Of a stretch of DNA of 64,000 nt, positions 43,689 to 54,034 are shown in pieces. Where the stretch lies: contig NZ_AP024276.1 of assembly GCF_021654455.1 (NCBI RefSeq), positions 1,488,001-1,552,000 of the forward strand, in the 5' to 3' direction. Position numbers and translations under genes: made by a program. How positions within the stretch are numbered: position 1 is the stretch's first letter; each line of letters begins with the position of its first letter. Under the pieces are notes generated by a model that was given only the letters and a program-made list of their open reading frames with translations, searched no databases and was not told the origin of the DNA. This DNA is from Streptococcus parasuis (GTDB taxonomy: Bacteria > Bacillota > Bacilli > Lactobacillales > Streptococcaceae).

Positions 43689-44624
43689 TTATTTGTTTCG
43701 TTCAGCGCGGTATGCCGCAGCCTCTTCTTCTGTAGCCAATACAAAGTGACCAGGCGTAATCTCATGCATCTGACGTTCTTGACCATCTAATTCAGCACTT
43801 GGATCGTATTCCACATGGATACGATTTTTTTCAAATTCTGGATCCGGTTCAGGGATAGCAGAAAGCAAACTCTTCGTGTAGGGATGAATTGGGTCATTGT
43901 AAACAGCATCCGACGTTCCAATTTCCAACATTTTACCCCAGTGCATAACACCAATACGGTCAGAGATGTACTTAACCATTGATAAATCGTGTGCAACAAA
44001 AAGATAGGTTAGACCTTGTTCTCTCTGCAATTTTTGCATCAAATTAACAACTTGTGCTTGGATGGATACATCTAAGGCTGAGATTGGTTCGTCAGCAATA
44101 ATGAATTTTGGACGAACTGCTAAGGCACGAGCAATACCAATCCGTTGTCGTTGTCCACCTGAAAACTCATGCGGATAACGCGTTAAATGATCCTTATTTA
44201 AACCGACTAAATCCAATAAATGTTGAACACGCTCATCCCGTTCTTCTTTTGAAGAAGTCAAGCCGTGAATATCCAAACCTTCTGCAACGATATCTCTGAT
44301 TTTCATACGACCATTCAAACTAGCTTGAGGATCTTGGAAAATCATTTGTGCATCTTTTCGAAATTCTTTCAAATCTTTTCCAGAAAGCTTTGAAATAGAC
44401 TGGCCATCAAAGAGAATATCACCAGCATTATAGTCATACAACTTTAAAATTGTACGGCCAACCGTTGTCTTCCCTGACCCAGATTCACCAACGAGACCAA
44501 AGACCTCTCCTTCATAAATGTCAAAGGAAACATTGTCAATGGCTTTAACTTCGTTTTTCTTACCTGCATTAAAAGTCAATGAAACATTTTTTAGTTCAAC
44601 GAGTTTTTTTCTATTTTCGCTCAT
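43689..44624 (-). CDS. oppF: Oligopeptide ABC transporter ATP-binding protein OppF
   Basis: A 311-aa ATPase. Walker A GESGSGKT near residue 45, signature FSGGQRQRIGIARAL, Walker B FIIADEPISALD, and the C-terminal oligopeptide-transporter domain (TKSLLSAIPEPDP). Overlaps oppD by 4 bp (ATGA). Its TAA stop lies within the 8-bp target repeat of the ISL3 element, so the coding sequence survived the insertion but lost its native downstream sequence. Confidence 0.95.
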   Translation of the reverse strand: MSENRKKLVELKNVSLTFNAGKKNEVKAIDNVSFDIYEGEVFGLVGESGSGKTTVGRTILKLYDYNAGDILFDGQSISKLSGKDLKEFRKDAQMIFQDPQASLNGRMKIRDIVAEGLDIHGLTSSKEERDERVQHLLDLVGLNKDHLTRYPHEFSGGQRQRIGIARALAVRPKFIIADEPISALDVSIQAQVVNLMQKLQREQGLTYLFVAHDLSMVKYISDRIGVMHWGKMLEIGTSDAVYNDPIHPYTKSLLSAIPEPDPEFEKNRIHVEYDPSAELDGQERQMHEITPGHFVLATEEEAAAYRAERNK

Positions 44625-45664
44625 TGTTTCTCCTTCTTACTATTCCATTTTTCCCAACGTTTCAAGATTGCTAACGGTGGGGTAATTTCAGGAGCTCGCT
44701 CATCTAACAACCATGTTGCTGCATAATGGCTATCTGAAATTTGGAACATTGGCGGTTGCTCTTCAAAATCAATATCGAGAGCATATGCATTTCTGGCTGC
44801 AAAAGCATCTCCAACAGGAGGGTTCAACAAATCTGGCGGAGTTCCAGGAATGGATTCCAAACTTCCAGAAGTAGTCTCTGTTGTCGGCATAGAGTTTAAT
44901 AACCCCCATGTGTAAGGATGTTGCGGATTATAAAATACTTCCTCAACCGTTCCAACTTCCACAATCTTCCCTGCGTACATAACAGCCACACGGTCCGCCA
45001 TACCAGCTACCACACCCAAATCATGGGTAATAAAGATAATAGAAGACTGTGTTTGAGACTGAATTTCTTTCATCAAATTCAAAATTTGCGCTTGAATCGT
45101 CACGTCTAAGGCAGTTGTTGGTTCATCTGCAATTAGAATTTCTGGATTCGCTGCAAGTGCAATCGCGATGACTGCACGTTGACGCATCCCACCTGACCAT
45201 TGATGTGGATAATCTTTAATGTGCTCTTCAGCATTTGGAATACCAACCTTTTTCATGAGTTCCAAGGCACGTTTCAAGGCCTCTGATTTGGATACCTTTT
45301 CATGTAAAATGATTGGCTCAGCAATTTGCATACCGATTGTCATTGTTGGATCCAAACTTGTCATTGGATCTTGGAAAATCATGGCAATTTCATTTCCACG
45401 AACTTTTACCCACTCACTCTCTGACAACTCGCTCAAGTCTTTATCTTTAAAATGAATCTTACCTGACAAATGTGCATTTTTTGCATTTAAGCCCATTAGC
45501 GTACGTGTTGTTACTGATTTACCTGAACCTGACTCTCCAACAATAGCCAGAGTTTCACCCTTGTTCAATGTAAAATTCACATCACGAATGGCCTGAACTT
45601 CACCGGCATAGGTATGAAAGGTAACATTTAAGTTTTCAACCTGTAAAATCGTTTCTTTATTCAT
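44621..45664 (-). CDS. oppD: Oligopeptide ABC transporter ATP-binding protein OppD
   Basis: A 347-aa ATPase with Walker A GESGSGKSV, signature WSGGMRQRAVIAIAL, Walker B ILIADEPTTALD and the OPP C-terminal region (HPYTWGLLNSMPT). I start at the ATG at 45664 (MNKETILQ), with GGAGG six bases upstream; an ATG four codons earlier would sit on that site. Energises peptide uptake with OppF. Confidence 0.95.
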   Translation of the reverse strand: MNKETILQVENLNVTFHTYAGEVQAIRDVNFTLNKGETLAIVGESGSGKSVTTRTLMGLNAKNAHLSGKIHFKDKDLSELSESEWVKVRGNEIAMIFQDPMTSLDPTMTIGMQIAEPIILHEKVSKSEALKRALELMKKVGIPNAEEHIKDYPHQWSGGMRQRAVIAIALAANPEILIADEPTTALDVTIQAQILNLMKEIQSQTQSSIIFITHDLGVVAGMADRVAVMYAGKIVEVGTVEEVFYNPQHPYTWGLLNSMPTTETTSGSLESIPGTPPDLLNPPVGDAFAARNAYALDIDFEEQPPMFQISDSHYAATWLLDERAPEITPPLAILKRWEKWNSKKEKQ

Positions 45665-45678
45665 CACAGCCTCCATTC

Positions 45679-46710
45679 CTAGTCTGCACTTGATTTCGGA
45701 TCAAAAGCATCACGTAAGCCATCACCTAACAAAATAAAGGCAAGCGAAATCAATACTAATGCTGCTGCAGGAATCATTACTTGATATGGATAATATTGTA
45801 AGTTTTCTTGAGCGTCTGTAATCAACGAGCCAAGAGATGCTGTAGGTGGTTTTACACCGAGGTTGATGGCTGACAATACAGACTCATACATGATTGCACT
45901 AGGGACAGTCATCATAATTTGGACAATAATAATACCTGAAATATTTGGCAAAACATGTTTAAAAGCAATTTTCAGGTTGCTCTCACCTAACGCACGAGAG
46001 GCAAGTACAAAGTCACGCTCCTTGTAGGATAGGGTTAGGTTCCGAACCTGACGAGCCATCGAGGTCCATCCAACAATTGCGATTGAAATAATAATAGAAG
46101 TCACACCATTTCCTAAGAGCAAACCAAGCATGGTTACAATAACCAAGTTCGGAATGGAAGAGATAACTTCGATCACCCGTTGCATAACCGTGTCCACTTT
46201 TCCACCAGAGAAACCTGAAATCAGACCATAGGTCACACCAATAACCAAGTCAATCAAAGTAGCAACAACTGCAATTAAAAGGGAGATACGAATACCTACA
46301 GTCACTCGTTTGGCGATGCTACGTCCAAGGTTGTCCGTACCTAAAACAAACTTAACCCCTTCAGGAACACTCTGATCTGCATAGGCATCATTTGCTTCAG
46401 TATTTCCTGAATAAACAATTGATCCATTCCAGAATGGTAAGTTATCACTAATTTTTGGTGGCAAGTTTCGATATGTAGAGACTTCTTCACTATTAAAACT
46501 ATTGGCAGAATTTGTAGAAACCACAAAAGTTGAACCAATTGCAAATACTAGCAAAAATCCAATAAACCATAATGAAATAACTGCTAATTTATTTTGCTTT
46601 AATCGTCGCCAAGCATCTTGCATAAACGACAAGGCTGGCTTTTCAATTTTTTCCTGGGAGTCTGAGCTACCCGCACCAACCAAAGTAAATGTTTTTCTTT
46701 GTTCTGTCAT
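45679..46710 (-). CDS. oppC: Oligopeptide ABC transporter permease OppC
   Basis: A 343-aa permease: cytoplasmic N-terminus, TM1 at about 38-58, a long extracellular loop, then five helices with the DppBC-type motif ASRALGESNLKIAFKHVLPN. AAGGAG precedes the ATG. It pairs with OppB. Confidence 0.95.
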   Translation of the reverse strand: MTEQRKTFTLVGAGSSDSQEKIEKPALSFMQDAWRRLKQNKLAVISLWFIGFLLVFAIGSTFVVSTNSANSFNSEEVSTYRNLPPKISDNLPFWNGSIVYSGNTEANDAYADQSVPEGVKFVLGTDNLGRSIAKRVTVGIRISLLIAVVATLIDLVIGVTYGLISGFSGGKVDTVMQRVIEVISSIPNLVIVTMLGLLLGNGVTSIIISIAIVGWTSMARQVRNLTLSYKERDFVLASRALGESNLKIAFKHVLPNISGIIIVQIMMTVPSAIMYESVLSAINLGVKPPTASLGSLITDAQENLQYYPYQVMIPAAALVLISLAFILLGDGLRDAFDPKSSAD

Positions 46711-46720
46711 TATTCACTCC

Positions 46721-47635
46721 TTATCCCAGTCTGACACGTGGATCCACAATGCTAATGATAATGTCCGTAATCAAAATAGCAACCATGAGCATCATTGCAT
46801 AGACAATTGTAGTCCCCATAATCACTGGATAGTCTTTTGTAGGAATTGACGTTACAAACTGTTGACCTATCCCTGGAATGGAAAAAATCTGTTCAATCAA
46901 AGCTGAACCCGTCAAAATATTAGCCGCCATTGGTCCAACCAAGGTCAGAACAGGAATCATTGAATTACGGTAAGCGTGATGATTGGTTACTTGACGATTT
47001 GTCATACCCTTTGCACGCGCCAACTGAATATAGTCAGTGTTCAAGGTTTCAATCATTTCACTTCTGAAGAAACGTGTAACCTGTGCAAAGACTGGGATTG
47101 CAAGGGCGAAAGTTGGCAAGATAGTTTGTTCAAAAGTCCCCCATCCTGAAAGAGGTAATAACGCCCATTTGAAACCTAGATAGTCCAACAAAAGTAGACC
47201 AATAATAAATGCTGGAACTGAAATCCCTAAAGTTGATAAAATACTCAAAACACCATCAATTTTATTGTTTTTATTTCTAGCTGAGACAGCACCAACAATG
47301 AGACCGCCACTAATTCCGACAATCAGGGCTTGAATTCCAAGATGAACTGACACACCGAGACGTTGTACAATTAATTTAGTCACAGATTGGTTAATGGACT
47401 GATAGCTTGTCCCAAAATCACCATGTAAGATATCAGTTATATATTTTAAATACTGTTGCCACAATGGTTTATCCAAACCATATTGTTTATTCATCATGGC
47501 AATCATTTCATCCGTTAATTTCGGACTATTATATGGTGTTCCGGGCATAATTTGCATTAAAAAGAAGGACAGAGTAATAACTACCCACAACGTCGCCACC
47601 AGAATGGCGATCCTTTTCAATAAATATTTAGTCAT
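46721..47635 (-). CDS. oppB: Oligopeptide ABC transporter permease OppB
   Basis: A 304-aa six-helix permease with the EAA-like motif LARAKGMTNRQVTNHHAYRN and the conserved GSALIEQIFSIPGIGQ. The ATG at 47635 (MTKYLLKRI) has TGAGGA upstream; an earlier frame to 47674 is not supported. Confidence 0.95.
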   Translation of the reverse strand: MTKYLLKRIAILVATLWVVITLSFFLMQIMPGTPYNSPKLTDEMIAMMNKQYGLDKPLWQQYLKYITDILHGDFGTSYQSINQSVTKLIVQRLGVSVHLGIQALIVGISGGLIVGAVSARNKNNKIDGVLSILSTLGISVPAFIIGLLLLDYLGFKWALLPLSGWGTFEQTILPTFALAIPVFAQVTRFFRSEMIETLNTDYIQLARAKGMTNRQVTNHHAYRNSMIPVLTLVGPMAANILTGSALIEQIFSIPGIGQQFVTSIPTKDYPVIMGTTIVYAMMLMVAILITDIIISIVDPRVRLG

Positions 47636-47698
47636 ATTATTCCTCAAATCAAAAGCAAGAATTGGCATATCCAATCCTTGCGCGTATTAATTCAATAA

Positions 47699-49345
47699 CT
47701 ACTCTTCTATGTAAGCGTAGGTAAAGTCTTCTTGAAGACCTGTTGAGTTACGAACAAATCCTTTAATAGATGGATTTTGAAGAGCTGCTTGGCTACGGAA
47801 GTATAGTGGGTTGTAGTAAGCATTGTCAAACAAAACTTTCTCTGCTGCTTTATAGTCAGCCGCTGCTGCATCAACATCAAGAGCATCTACTGTCAAAGCT
47901 TTATTATAGGCAGCGTCATACTCAGCGCTTGAGAATTTACCATAGTTGTAAGCAGAATCAGATGTCATCAAACCATAGAATGTAGATCCTTCTGGATAGT
48001 CACCACCCCAAAGAACAAGAGCAACTTCGAAGTTTTGGTTCTTAGTATCTTCCAAACGTTGTTTAAAGGTTACAAATTTTTCTTCGACTGTCAATCCAGG
48101 AAGAGCTTTCTCCCACGTTTCTTTCAAGTAATCAACTGCTGCTTTAGCTGCTGGACGATCAGCATCCGCAGTAATGGTTAACGTTACTTCAGAAAGTCCA
48201 GCTTCTGCCAAACCTTCTTTGAATAGCTTAGCTGCTTCAGTTTCGTCATAAGTATAACCAGGTGCAATAAATTCAGCCAAGTCTGTGCCATCCGACAAAG
48301 CAGCCAAACCTGTTGGCGCAAAACCTGTTGCTGCTACTGAACCTGTATTAATAGCTGCTTCAACAACACCTTCACGATTTGTAGCCAAATTCAGTGCTTG
48401 ACGAATTTTTGTATTGCTCAAAGCTGGAACTGAACCAGTTTGGTTGTATACCATGTAAGCTGTAGTTGCTTCTTTAACTGGTACCACATCTTCGTTGTTT
48501 TTATTTGCGTTATAGATAGCTGATGTATCAGAAATTAACGCATAATCTAACTCACCTTGTTTGTACATTTGAACTGCTGTATCTGGTTTCTTAACAGTTT
48601 GGAAATTAACTGTTTCAATCTTTACATTTTCAGCATTCCAATAATTTTCATTCTTAACAAGTTTATATGTTCCACTTGTACCATTCCAATCTTCAACAGT
48701 AAATGGACCAGAGTAGATTTGGTTATCTGATGAAGTACCGTAGTCATCACCTACTTTTTCAACAAAGGCTTTACTTTGTGGAACAAAGTTAGAGAATGAT
48801 AAGAGACTCTTGAATTGAGGTGACGGAGTTGCTAAAGTAAAGATAACTTTATTACCCTCTGCTTTTACACCCAATTCCGTTACAGGTTTTTCACCTGCAA
48901 TAACAGCTTCACCATTTAAGATACCTGATTCAGCAACTAGGTAAGCATATTCTGATGCTGTCGCTGGATCAGCAATACGTTGCCAAGAGTAAACAAAATC
49001 TTCAGCAGTCAAATCGCTTCCGTCTGACCATTTTAAACCGTCACGAAGTGTAGCTGTATAAGTTAACCCGTCTTCTGAAATTTCCAACTTCTCAGCTAAA
49101 TCTTCGTTCAATTCGCCGTTTTCACCGGCACGTAATAAGTTACTTCCAGAGTTACCAATTGCAGTGGCTGAATAGCGGTCGGTATTTTTTGAAATGTCGA
49201 GCGTAATGATCTCAGTTGGTGTATACCAATTAATAGTAGTAGTGTCTGCTGATGAAGATTTTGAACCTCCATTACCGCAGGCAGCTAGGACAGAAAGTGT
49301 AGCTACAGCTAAACCTGCTGTAGCGAGTTTTTTCCATTTATTCAT
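47699..49345 (-). CDS. oppA: Oligopeptide-binding lipoprotein OppA
   Basis: A 548-aa SBP_bac_5 protein. Signal peptide MNKWKKLATAGLAVATLSVL ends in lipobox LAAC, lipidated Cys23. Family motifs include DLAEKLEISEDGLTYTATLR and LKWSDGSDLTAEDFVYSWQR. Binds extracellular peptides, feeding amino acids and peptide pheromones (Rgg or ComR ligands in streptococci) to the Opp channel. First gene of oppABCDF with its own promoter. Confidence 0.96.
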   Translation of the reverse strand: MNKWKKLATAGLAVATLSVLAACGNGGSKSSSADTTTINWYTPTEIITLDISKNTDRYSATAIGNSGSNLLRAGENGELNEDLAEKLEISEDGLTYTATLRDGLKWSDGSDLTAEDFVYSWQRIADPATASEYAYLVAESGILNGEAVIAGEKPVTELGVKAEGNKVIFTLATPSPQFKSLLSFSNFVPQSKAFVEKVGDDYGTSSDNQIYSGPFTVEDWNGTSGTYKLVKNENYWNAENVKIETVNFQTVKKPDTAVQMYKQGELDYALISDTSAIYNANKNNEDVVPVKEATTAYMVYNQTGSVPALSNTKIRQALNLATNREGVVEAAINTGSVAATGFAPTGLAALSDGTDLAEFIAPGYTYDETEAAKLFKEGLAEAGLSEVTLTITADADRPAAKAAVDYLKETWEKALPGLTVEEKFVTFKQRLEDTKNQNFEVALVLWGGDYPEGSTFYGLMTSDSAYNYGKFSSAEYDAAYNKALTVDALDVDAAAADYKAAEKVLFDNAYYNPLYFRSQAALQNPSIKGFVRNSTGLQEDFTYAYIEE

Positions 49346-49400
49346 AAGAAAATCTCCCTGATTTATGAACTTTTTATCAACTTTTTAAGTTATGCTTAAG

Positions 49401-49429
49401 ATTATATACTAATCTTTATTCACTAGCAA
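49401..49429 (-). promoter_or_regulatory. opp operon promoter
   Basis: -35 TTGCTA (49424-49429), 17-nt spacer, -10 TATAAT (49401-49406), about 55 bp upstream of oppA. The remaining intergenic DNA up to 49680 is very AT-rich with no other feature I can name. Confidence 0.7.
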
Positions 49430-49680
49430 GTGTTTTTGATAAAATTTTCTGACTTTTCTTTCAGTTTTTAATATACGTAATATATATTAGTATCTATTGC
49501 GACATACTTATTTTTTATACTAATCGCGAATTATGTTTTCGTAAACACTTGACAACATTCGTTTTTACCCTTATTTTTCAAAAGTCTAATCTGTGAAATT
49601 ATACAGTAAATGACATGCTTTGTATCCTTTACACATAATGTTAGTTTTTGTTACATTGAAGCATAAAATTATTTGATAAA

Positions 49681-49716
49681 AAAAAAGTAATTAGCTGTTT
49701 ACTAACTACTTTTATT
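49681..49716 (-). terminator. Terminator after ftsK-VOC unit
   Basis: AAAAGTAGTTAG/CTAATTACTTTT imperfect stem followed by a T-run on the minus strand. Confidence 0.7.
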
Positions 49717-49775
49717 CCAATCAATGGTTCAAATTTTATTAGAGTTTGCTCAAATTCCTTCAAGTAATGACGAAA

Positions 49776-50162
49776 TTATTCATGGATTTCTAATGGAAGA
49801 CCATCTGGATCAAAGAAAAATGCCATCTTTTTTCCGTCAAAATCATCCCACCGTACGCTTTCATGCCGAATCCCAAGCATATCAAACTCGCTTAAACACT
49901 CTTCTACATTCTCAACCTTAAATGCTAGATGACGGAGTCCAGTATGCTCTGGATTTGGCATAGCAGGTCGCTTTGGGGCATCTGGTTTAATGAAAATTTC
50001 CAAAACCAGATTACTTTTTCTTACATTAAAAAGAATATCCTTTTTTTCTGGACGGATATGCTCATCAAGTTGTTCAAACCCTAACTTTTCGACATAAAAT
50101 TCCCTTGTATTTTCATAATTGCTACCAATGATAGCAATATGATGTACAGTATCAAGTTTCAT
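49776..50162 (-). CDS. VOC family (glyoxalase-like) protein
   Basis: A 128-aa metalloenzyme-fold protein with two beta-alpha-beta-beta-beta modules. HHIAIIGSNYENTREFYVEKLGF begins module 1 and GLRHLAFKVENVEECL module 2; the C-terminal FFFDPDGLPLEIHE supplies the last metal ligand. Similar to GloA2-type proteins; substrate unknown. Its ATG overlaps the ftsK stop (TAATG). Confidence 0.88.
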   Translation of the reverse strand: MKLDTVHHIAIIGSNYENTREFYVEKLGFEQLDEHIRPEKKDILFNVRKSNLVLEIFIKPDAPKRPAMPNPEHTGLRHLAFKVENVEECLSEFDMLGIRHESVRWDDFDGKKMAFFFDPDGLPLEIHE

Positions 50163-52537
50163 TATTGCGTTTCTAACACCTTTCTTGGTTTTGTGCCTTC
50201 TGCAGGGCCGATGACACCTGCAGCCTCTAATTCTTCCATTAGTCGTGTTGCTCGGTTAAATCCGACAGATAAGCGACGTTGAATCATCGATGCACTGGCT
50301 TTTTGTGTCTCAATCACTAAAGCACGTGCCTCATTAAAGAGAGGATCCCCTTCGTTTGTTCCTCCATTTCCTCCGAAATCAGAATCACCATCAGACACTT
50401 CCCCAGGATCAAAGGTATCATCATATTCTGCGTCAGCCTGCTCTTTTACAAATTGAACAATACGTTCTACATCATCGTCTGAAATAAAGGAACCTTGTAA
50501 ACGCATTGGCGCAGATTCTCCAATCGGGTGAAACAGCATGTCCCCCCGTCCAAGCAGTTTTTCTGCTCCATTCTCACCCAAAATAGTCCGCGAATCCGTG
50601 CCTGATGCCACAGCAAAAGCGACACGGGACGGTACATTGGCCTTGATAAGACCAGAAATAACATCCACTGATGGCCTTTGAGTTGCAAGTATCATATGAA
50701 TCCCAGCCGCGCGCGCCTTTTGTCCAAGTCGAATAATAGCATCTTCGACTTCTTTACTAGCTACCATCATCAAGTCAGCAAGTTCATCCACAATGACAAC
50801 AATGAGTGGTAATGGGATTTGTTTTTCAATCGAGCGGCTATTGAATTCTTCCACTTTGGCATTATAACCTTCTAAATTTCTAACCCCCACTTGACTGAAC
50901 AGCTCATACCGTTTTTCCATCTCGTCAACGACTTTTTGAAGGGCACGCGCTGCTTTTCGTGGATTGGTTACAACAGGAATTAATAAGTGAGGAATATCAT
51001 TATAAACGGATAGTTCCACCATTTTGGGGTCAATCATCATGAACTTCACTTGATCTGGGCTTGCTTTCATCAAAATTGAAGAAATAATCCCATTGACAGC
51101 CACTGATTTCCCTGAACCAGTCGAACCAGCCACCAATAAATGAGGCATCCGTGTCAAGTCAAACGAGCGAACCGTTCCATTGACAGCTTTGCCAAGTGGA
51201 ATTTCCAACAATTTAGCCGGGTCCGTCTTGGATTGTTCCCATAACTCTCGAAAAGGCACCATTGCTACTTCTGTGTTCGGCACCTCAATACCAACGAGTG
51301 ATTTTCCTGGAATAGGGGCTTCAATTCGTACATCTTTGGCTGCTAAGGCCAGTGCTAAATCATCTGCCAAATTTGAAATACGATTGACGCGAACCCCAAC
51401 TGCTGGTTTTAGCTCATACCGAGTCACTGATGGCCCAATTTCTGCTCGTTCAACTACTACTTTGATACCAAAACTTGCAAAGGTGTCTTCTAACACTTTT
51501 ATATTCTGACGAACGATTCGCTTCTCATTGGTTTGTCCTTTTACTTTTATAGGGGCAAATAAATCAATGGTTGGCAATTTGTAAGCCAATCGTTGCTTGG
51601 GTTTAAAATCTATTTGAATGTCAGTATCTTCAACTTCTTCGTCTGCGAGTTCCTGCTGGGCCTCCATAACTGGAAGATCATCTTGTGCAAGCATGACTGG
51701 AAACTCATCTTCGGGTTCCAAATGATCGTATTCAGAAAAAATTGGTACTTGAACGGGTTCTTCTATCTCTTTTTCCTCTATGATTTCCCCTGTTTCAAGA
51801 TCAATTTTTCGTTGAGGAGAGGTGCTTTCATCGGTAACCTCAACTTCATTTTCAATTCGGAGGCGCTCCTCCTCAAGACGAGCTAATTCTTGCTGGCGTT
51901 TTTCTTCTCGTTCAACCCGCTTCTGTGCACGAAGCTCTGCTCTTTTTTCTTGTCTTTCAGAAAGTCTATCTCTGAAAACTGCCATTCCATCCGCCACATC
52001 GTATACAGACCATGGGCTCATAAAGAAAATCCCAAAGGCTATAAATAAGAAGCCGATGAAAAAGGTGCCTACATTTGAAAACAGGAATGACACTGGCAAA
52101 TAGAGTAGATTTCCAACTAAACCTCCTCCAAAGAACTCTGACACTTTGAATGAGGATAAATCTCGAAGAGCCAACTTGAGTGTCTGATGAAATAAATCAT
52201 TTCCCTTAAAATTCCAGTCAAAATAGGCATGAAATTCAAGCAAGAGTCCTGCAACGATTAGCCAAAAACCGGAAATAGTTCCTTCACGATTCCGAATTTG
52301 ATTTGGAAACAAGAAATAAACAAATGCACCCACAATCAAAAGGTAGGCCAAACTACCAAAAAGCAATCGGAAAATGTTGTAACTGGTTACCCCAAACACT
52401 CCCAATCGACTTGCTGTAAATGCTAAAAAAAGGAGACCGATGATGCGTAAAACCATCTTTTTAACACGCTCTTGTTGAGCCAGTTCCGCCTTTGTCGGCC
52501 GTCTTGTCGCCTTTCCTTTCTTACCTGTCTTTCTCAT
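50162..52537 (-). CDS. ftsK: DNA translocase FtsK/SpoIIIE
   Basis: A 791-aa septal DNA pump that clears chromosome termini at division. Four N-terminal transmembrane helices (about 28-185), a charged linker of about 130 residues rich in Arg and Glu, the RecA-like motor (Walker [14 protein letters not shown] near 460; Walker [13 protein letters not shown]), and the gamma domain at the C-terminus ([25 protein letters not shown]) that recognises KOPS/SRS sequences. Shorter than E. coli FtsK because of the short linker, as usual for streptococci. Confidence 0.96.
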   Translation of the reverse strand: MRKTGKKGKATRRPTKAELAQQERVKKMVLRIIGLLFLAFTASRLGVFGVTSYNIFRLLFGSLAYLLIVGAFVYFLFPNQIRNREGTISGFWLIVAGLLLEFHAYFDWNFKGNDLFHQTLKLALRDLSSFKVSEFFGGGLVGNLLYLPVSFLFSNVGTFFIGFLFIAFGIFFMSPWSVYDVADGMAVFRDRLSERQEKRAELRAQKRVEREEKRQQELARLEEERLRIENEVEVTDESTSPQRKIDLETGEIIEEKEIEEPVQVPIFSEYDHLEPEDEFPVMLAQDDLPVMEAQQELADEEVEDTDIQIDFKPKQRLAYKLPTIDLFAPIKVKGQTNEKRIVRQNIKVLEDTFASFGIKVVVERAEIGPSVTRYELKPAVGVRVNRISNLADDLALALAAKDVRIEAPIPGKSLVGIEVPNTEVAMVPFRELWEQSKTDPAKLLEIPLGKAVNGTVRSFDLTRMPHLLVAGSTGSGKSVAVNGIISSILMKASPDQVKFMMIDPKMVELSVYNDIPHLLIPVVTNPRKAARALQKVVDEMEKRYELFSQVGVRNLEGYNAKVEEFNSRSIEKQIPLPLIVVIVDELADLMMVASKEVEDAIIRLGQKARAAGIHMILATQRPSVDVISGLIKANVPSRVAFAVASGTDSRTILGENGAEKLLGRGDMLFHPIGESAPMRLQGSFISDDDVERIVQFVKEQADAEYDDTFDPGEVSDGDSDFGGNGGTNEGDPLFNEARALVIETQKASASMIQRRLSVGFNRATRLMEELEAAGVIGPAEGTKPRKVLETQ

Positions 52538-52598
52538 ATATACCTCAACTTTCTCAATCTCTTTATTTTATCATAATTGAGAAGAATTTTCACATCAG

Positions 52599-52620
52599 AA
52601 AAAGCCCTGCCACGCAGGAC
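52599..52620 (-). terminator. Terminator of the sus operon
   Basis: GTCCTGC-GTG-GCAGGGC stem with a TTTTT tail on the minus strand, about 40 bp after the GH32 stop. Confidence 0.75.
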
Positions 52621-52657
52621 CTTCCTTGGAGTGAAAAATAATTTAGGGGGAACGAAT

Positions 52658-54016
52658 TTATAAAGTATTTAAACTTCTATTACCTTCTACATAGAAAGTT
52701 GATGTCAACGTTTCTTGACCGTTATTGACAAAGATTTCCAAACAGTTGGTGTCAACCAAAACCAATAAGTCCGTTGCTTGAACCGCCACAGCTCGGCGAA
52801 CGGTTGACCATTCCTCTTCACCAGCTTGCTGGATCTTGAGAGAGCTGCGATCTATATAGACTTCCTGCTTGGCTGAATCATAACCAAATTGAAGATAATC
52901 TTGGTCATTTCCAAGTTTCAAGTCCAACCTGTCATCCAGTTTGAGGGAGAATTTGCTTGGTCCTTGAATAACTTGACCAATTTCAATTTCGGCAAAGCTA
53001 TTCAAGATACTTGCTGGCAAGACCTGTTGGAGTCCATTCTCACCATGCTTGAGTAGACGAGGCAGGGTCATTTGTCCATACCATTTATGACCAAGGTCAT
53101 TGGGTACAAGCGGACGTCCCCAAGTGTGCATCCAAGCTATCATGACACGCTCTCCTTCTGGACCTTGGGTTGTTTGAGCCGCATAGAAATCATGACCATG
53201 GTCAATTTCTTTGAAGGAATCTGCCACAAAGACTTTCTTGTCCCAGTCCACATGACCTGTCACAAAGATATTGGAATTGATATTGACAAAGTCGTTGTCT
53301 TCTTTTTGATACCGCATCGGCGAAACAATCAGGTACTCCTGACCATCTACTTCAAAGTAATCCGGACATTCCCAAACGTGACCTTGGTGGGCTTCCCCTT
53401 TTAAGAAGATAGACTCAAATTGCCAGTCCAGCAAATCGTCAGATCCTAGTAGGACAATACAGCCGCCCCCGTCTTTGTGCTTAGTTGCCACAACAGAATA
53501 GTAGCGACCATCTTTCTCGAAAATCTTTGGATCACGGAAGTCATTGGCGATGACTTCTTCCGGTAGAAATTCCTCCGTCGCAACAGGGTTCTGTGCGATT
53601 TTTTCAAAATGTATACCATCTGTCGAATAGGCCATGTTCTGCACCTGTCTGACAGAGCCATCTTCATTGACGATGTTGCCTGTATACATGAGCCATAGGG
53701 TATCATCTTTAACAATAGCTGAGCCCGAGAAACAGCCATCCTTATCGTAGTCCTTATCTGGGGCGAGGGCAACTGGAAGATGTTCCCAGTTGACCAAGTC
53801 CTTACTTTTGGCATGACCCCAATGCATTGGCCCCCAGACACTTTCATAGGGATTGAATTGATAAAAGAGGTGGTATTCTCCTTTGAAATAGACAAACCCA
53901 TTCGGGTCATTGATCCAGCCAATTTCTGGAACAAAATGACGCTCTGGTATAAAAGTCGTATCAACGGTTACTTTTTCTGCTTGAATGTATGCATTGGCTT
54001 TTTCAACTGTTTTCAC
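52658..54016 (-). CDS. susH: GH32 beta-fructosidase (SusH-like sucrose-6-phosphate hydrolase family)
   Basis: A 452-aa cytoplasmic glycoside hydrolase family 32 enzyme. Nucleophile in WINDPNGFVY, RDP triad in NDFRDPKIF, acid/base Glu in VWECPDYFEV. The N-terminal five-bladed propeller is followed by a beta-sandwich. No signal peptide. As last gene of a regulator-permease-permease-binding protein operon it hydrolyses fructooligosaccharides after uptake, as shown for pneumococcal SusH; ScrB-type sucrose-6-phosphate activity is less likely because no sucrose PTS is nearby. Confidence 0.88.
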   Translation of the reverse strand: MKTVEKANAYIQAEKVTVDTTFIPERHFVPEIGWINDPNGFVYFKGEYHLFYQFNPYESVWGPMHWGHAKSKDLVNWEHLPVALAPDKDYDKDGCFSGSAIVKDDTLWLMYTGNIVNEDGSVRQVQNMAYSTDGIHFEKIAQNPVATEEFLPEEVIANDFRDPKIFEKDGRYYSVVATKHKDGGGCIVLLGSDDLLDWQFESIFLKGEAHQGHVWECPDYFEVDGQEYLIVSPMRYQKEDNDFVNINSNIFVTGHVDWDKKVFVADSFKEIDHGHDFYAAQTTQGPEGERVMIAWMHTWGRPLVPNDLGHKWYGQMTLPRLLKHGENGLQQVLPASILNSFAEIEIGQVIQGPSKFSLKLDDRLDLKLGNDQDYLQFGYDSAKQEVYIDRSSLKIQQAGEEEWSTVRRAVAVQATDLLVLVDTNCLEIFVNNGQETLTSTFYVEGNRSLNTL

Positions 54017-54034
54017 AGGTAGCCTCCTTTTTGA

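Noticed and set aside
49724..49921. Plus-strand 65-codon frame between opp and ftsK
   Set aside because: It is antisense to the VOC-family gene, which has clear domain motifs.
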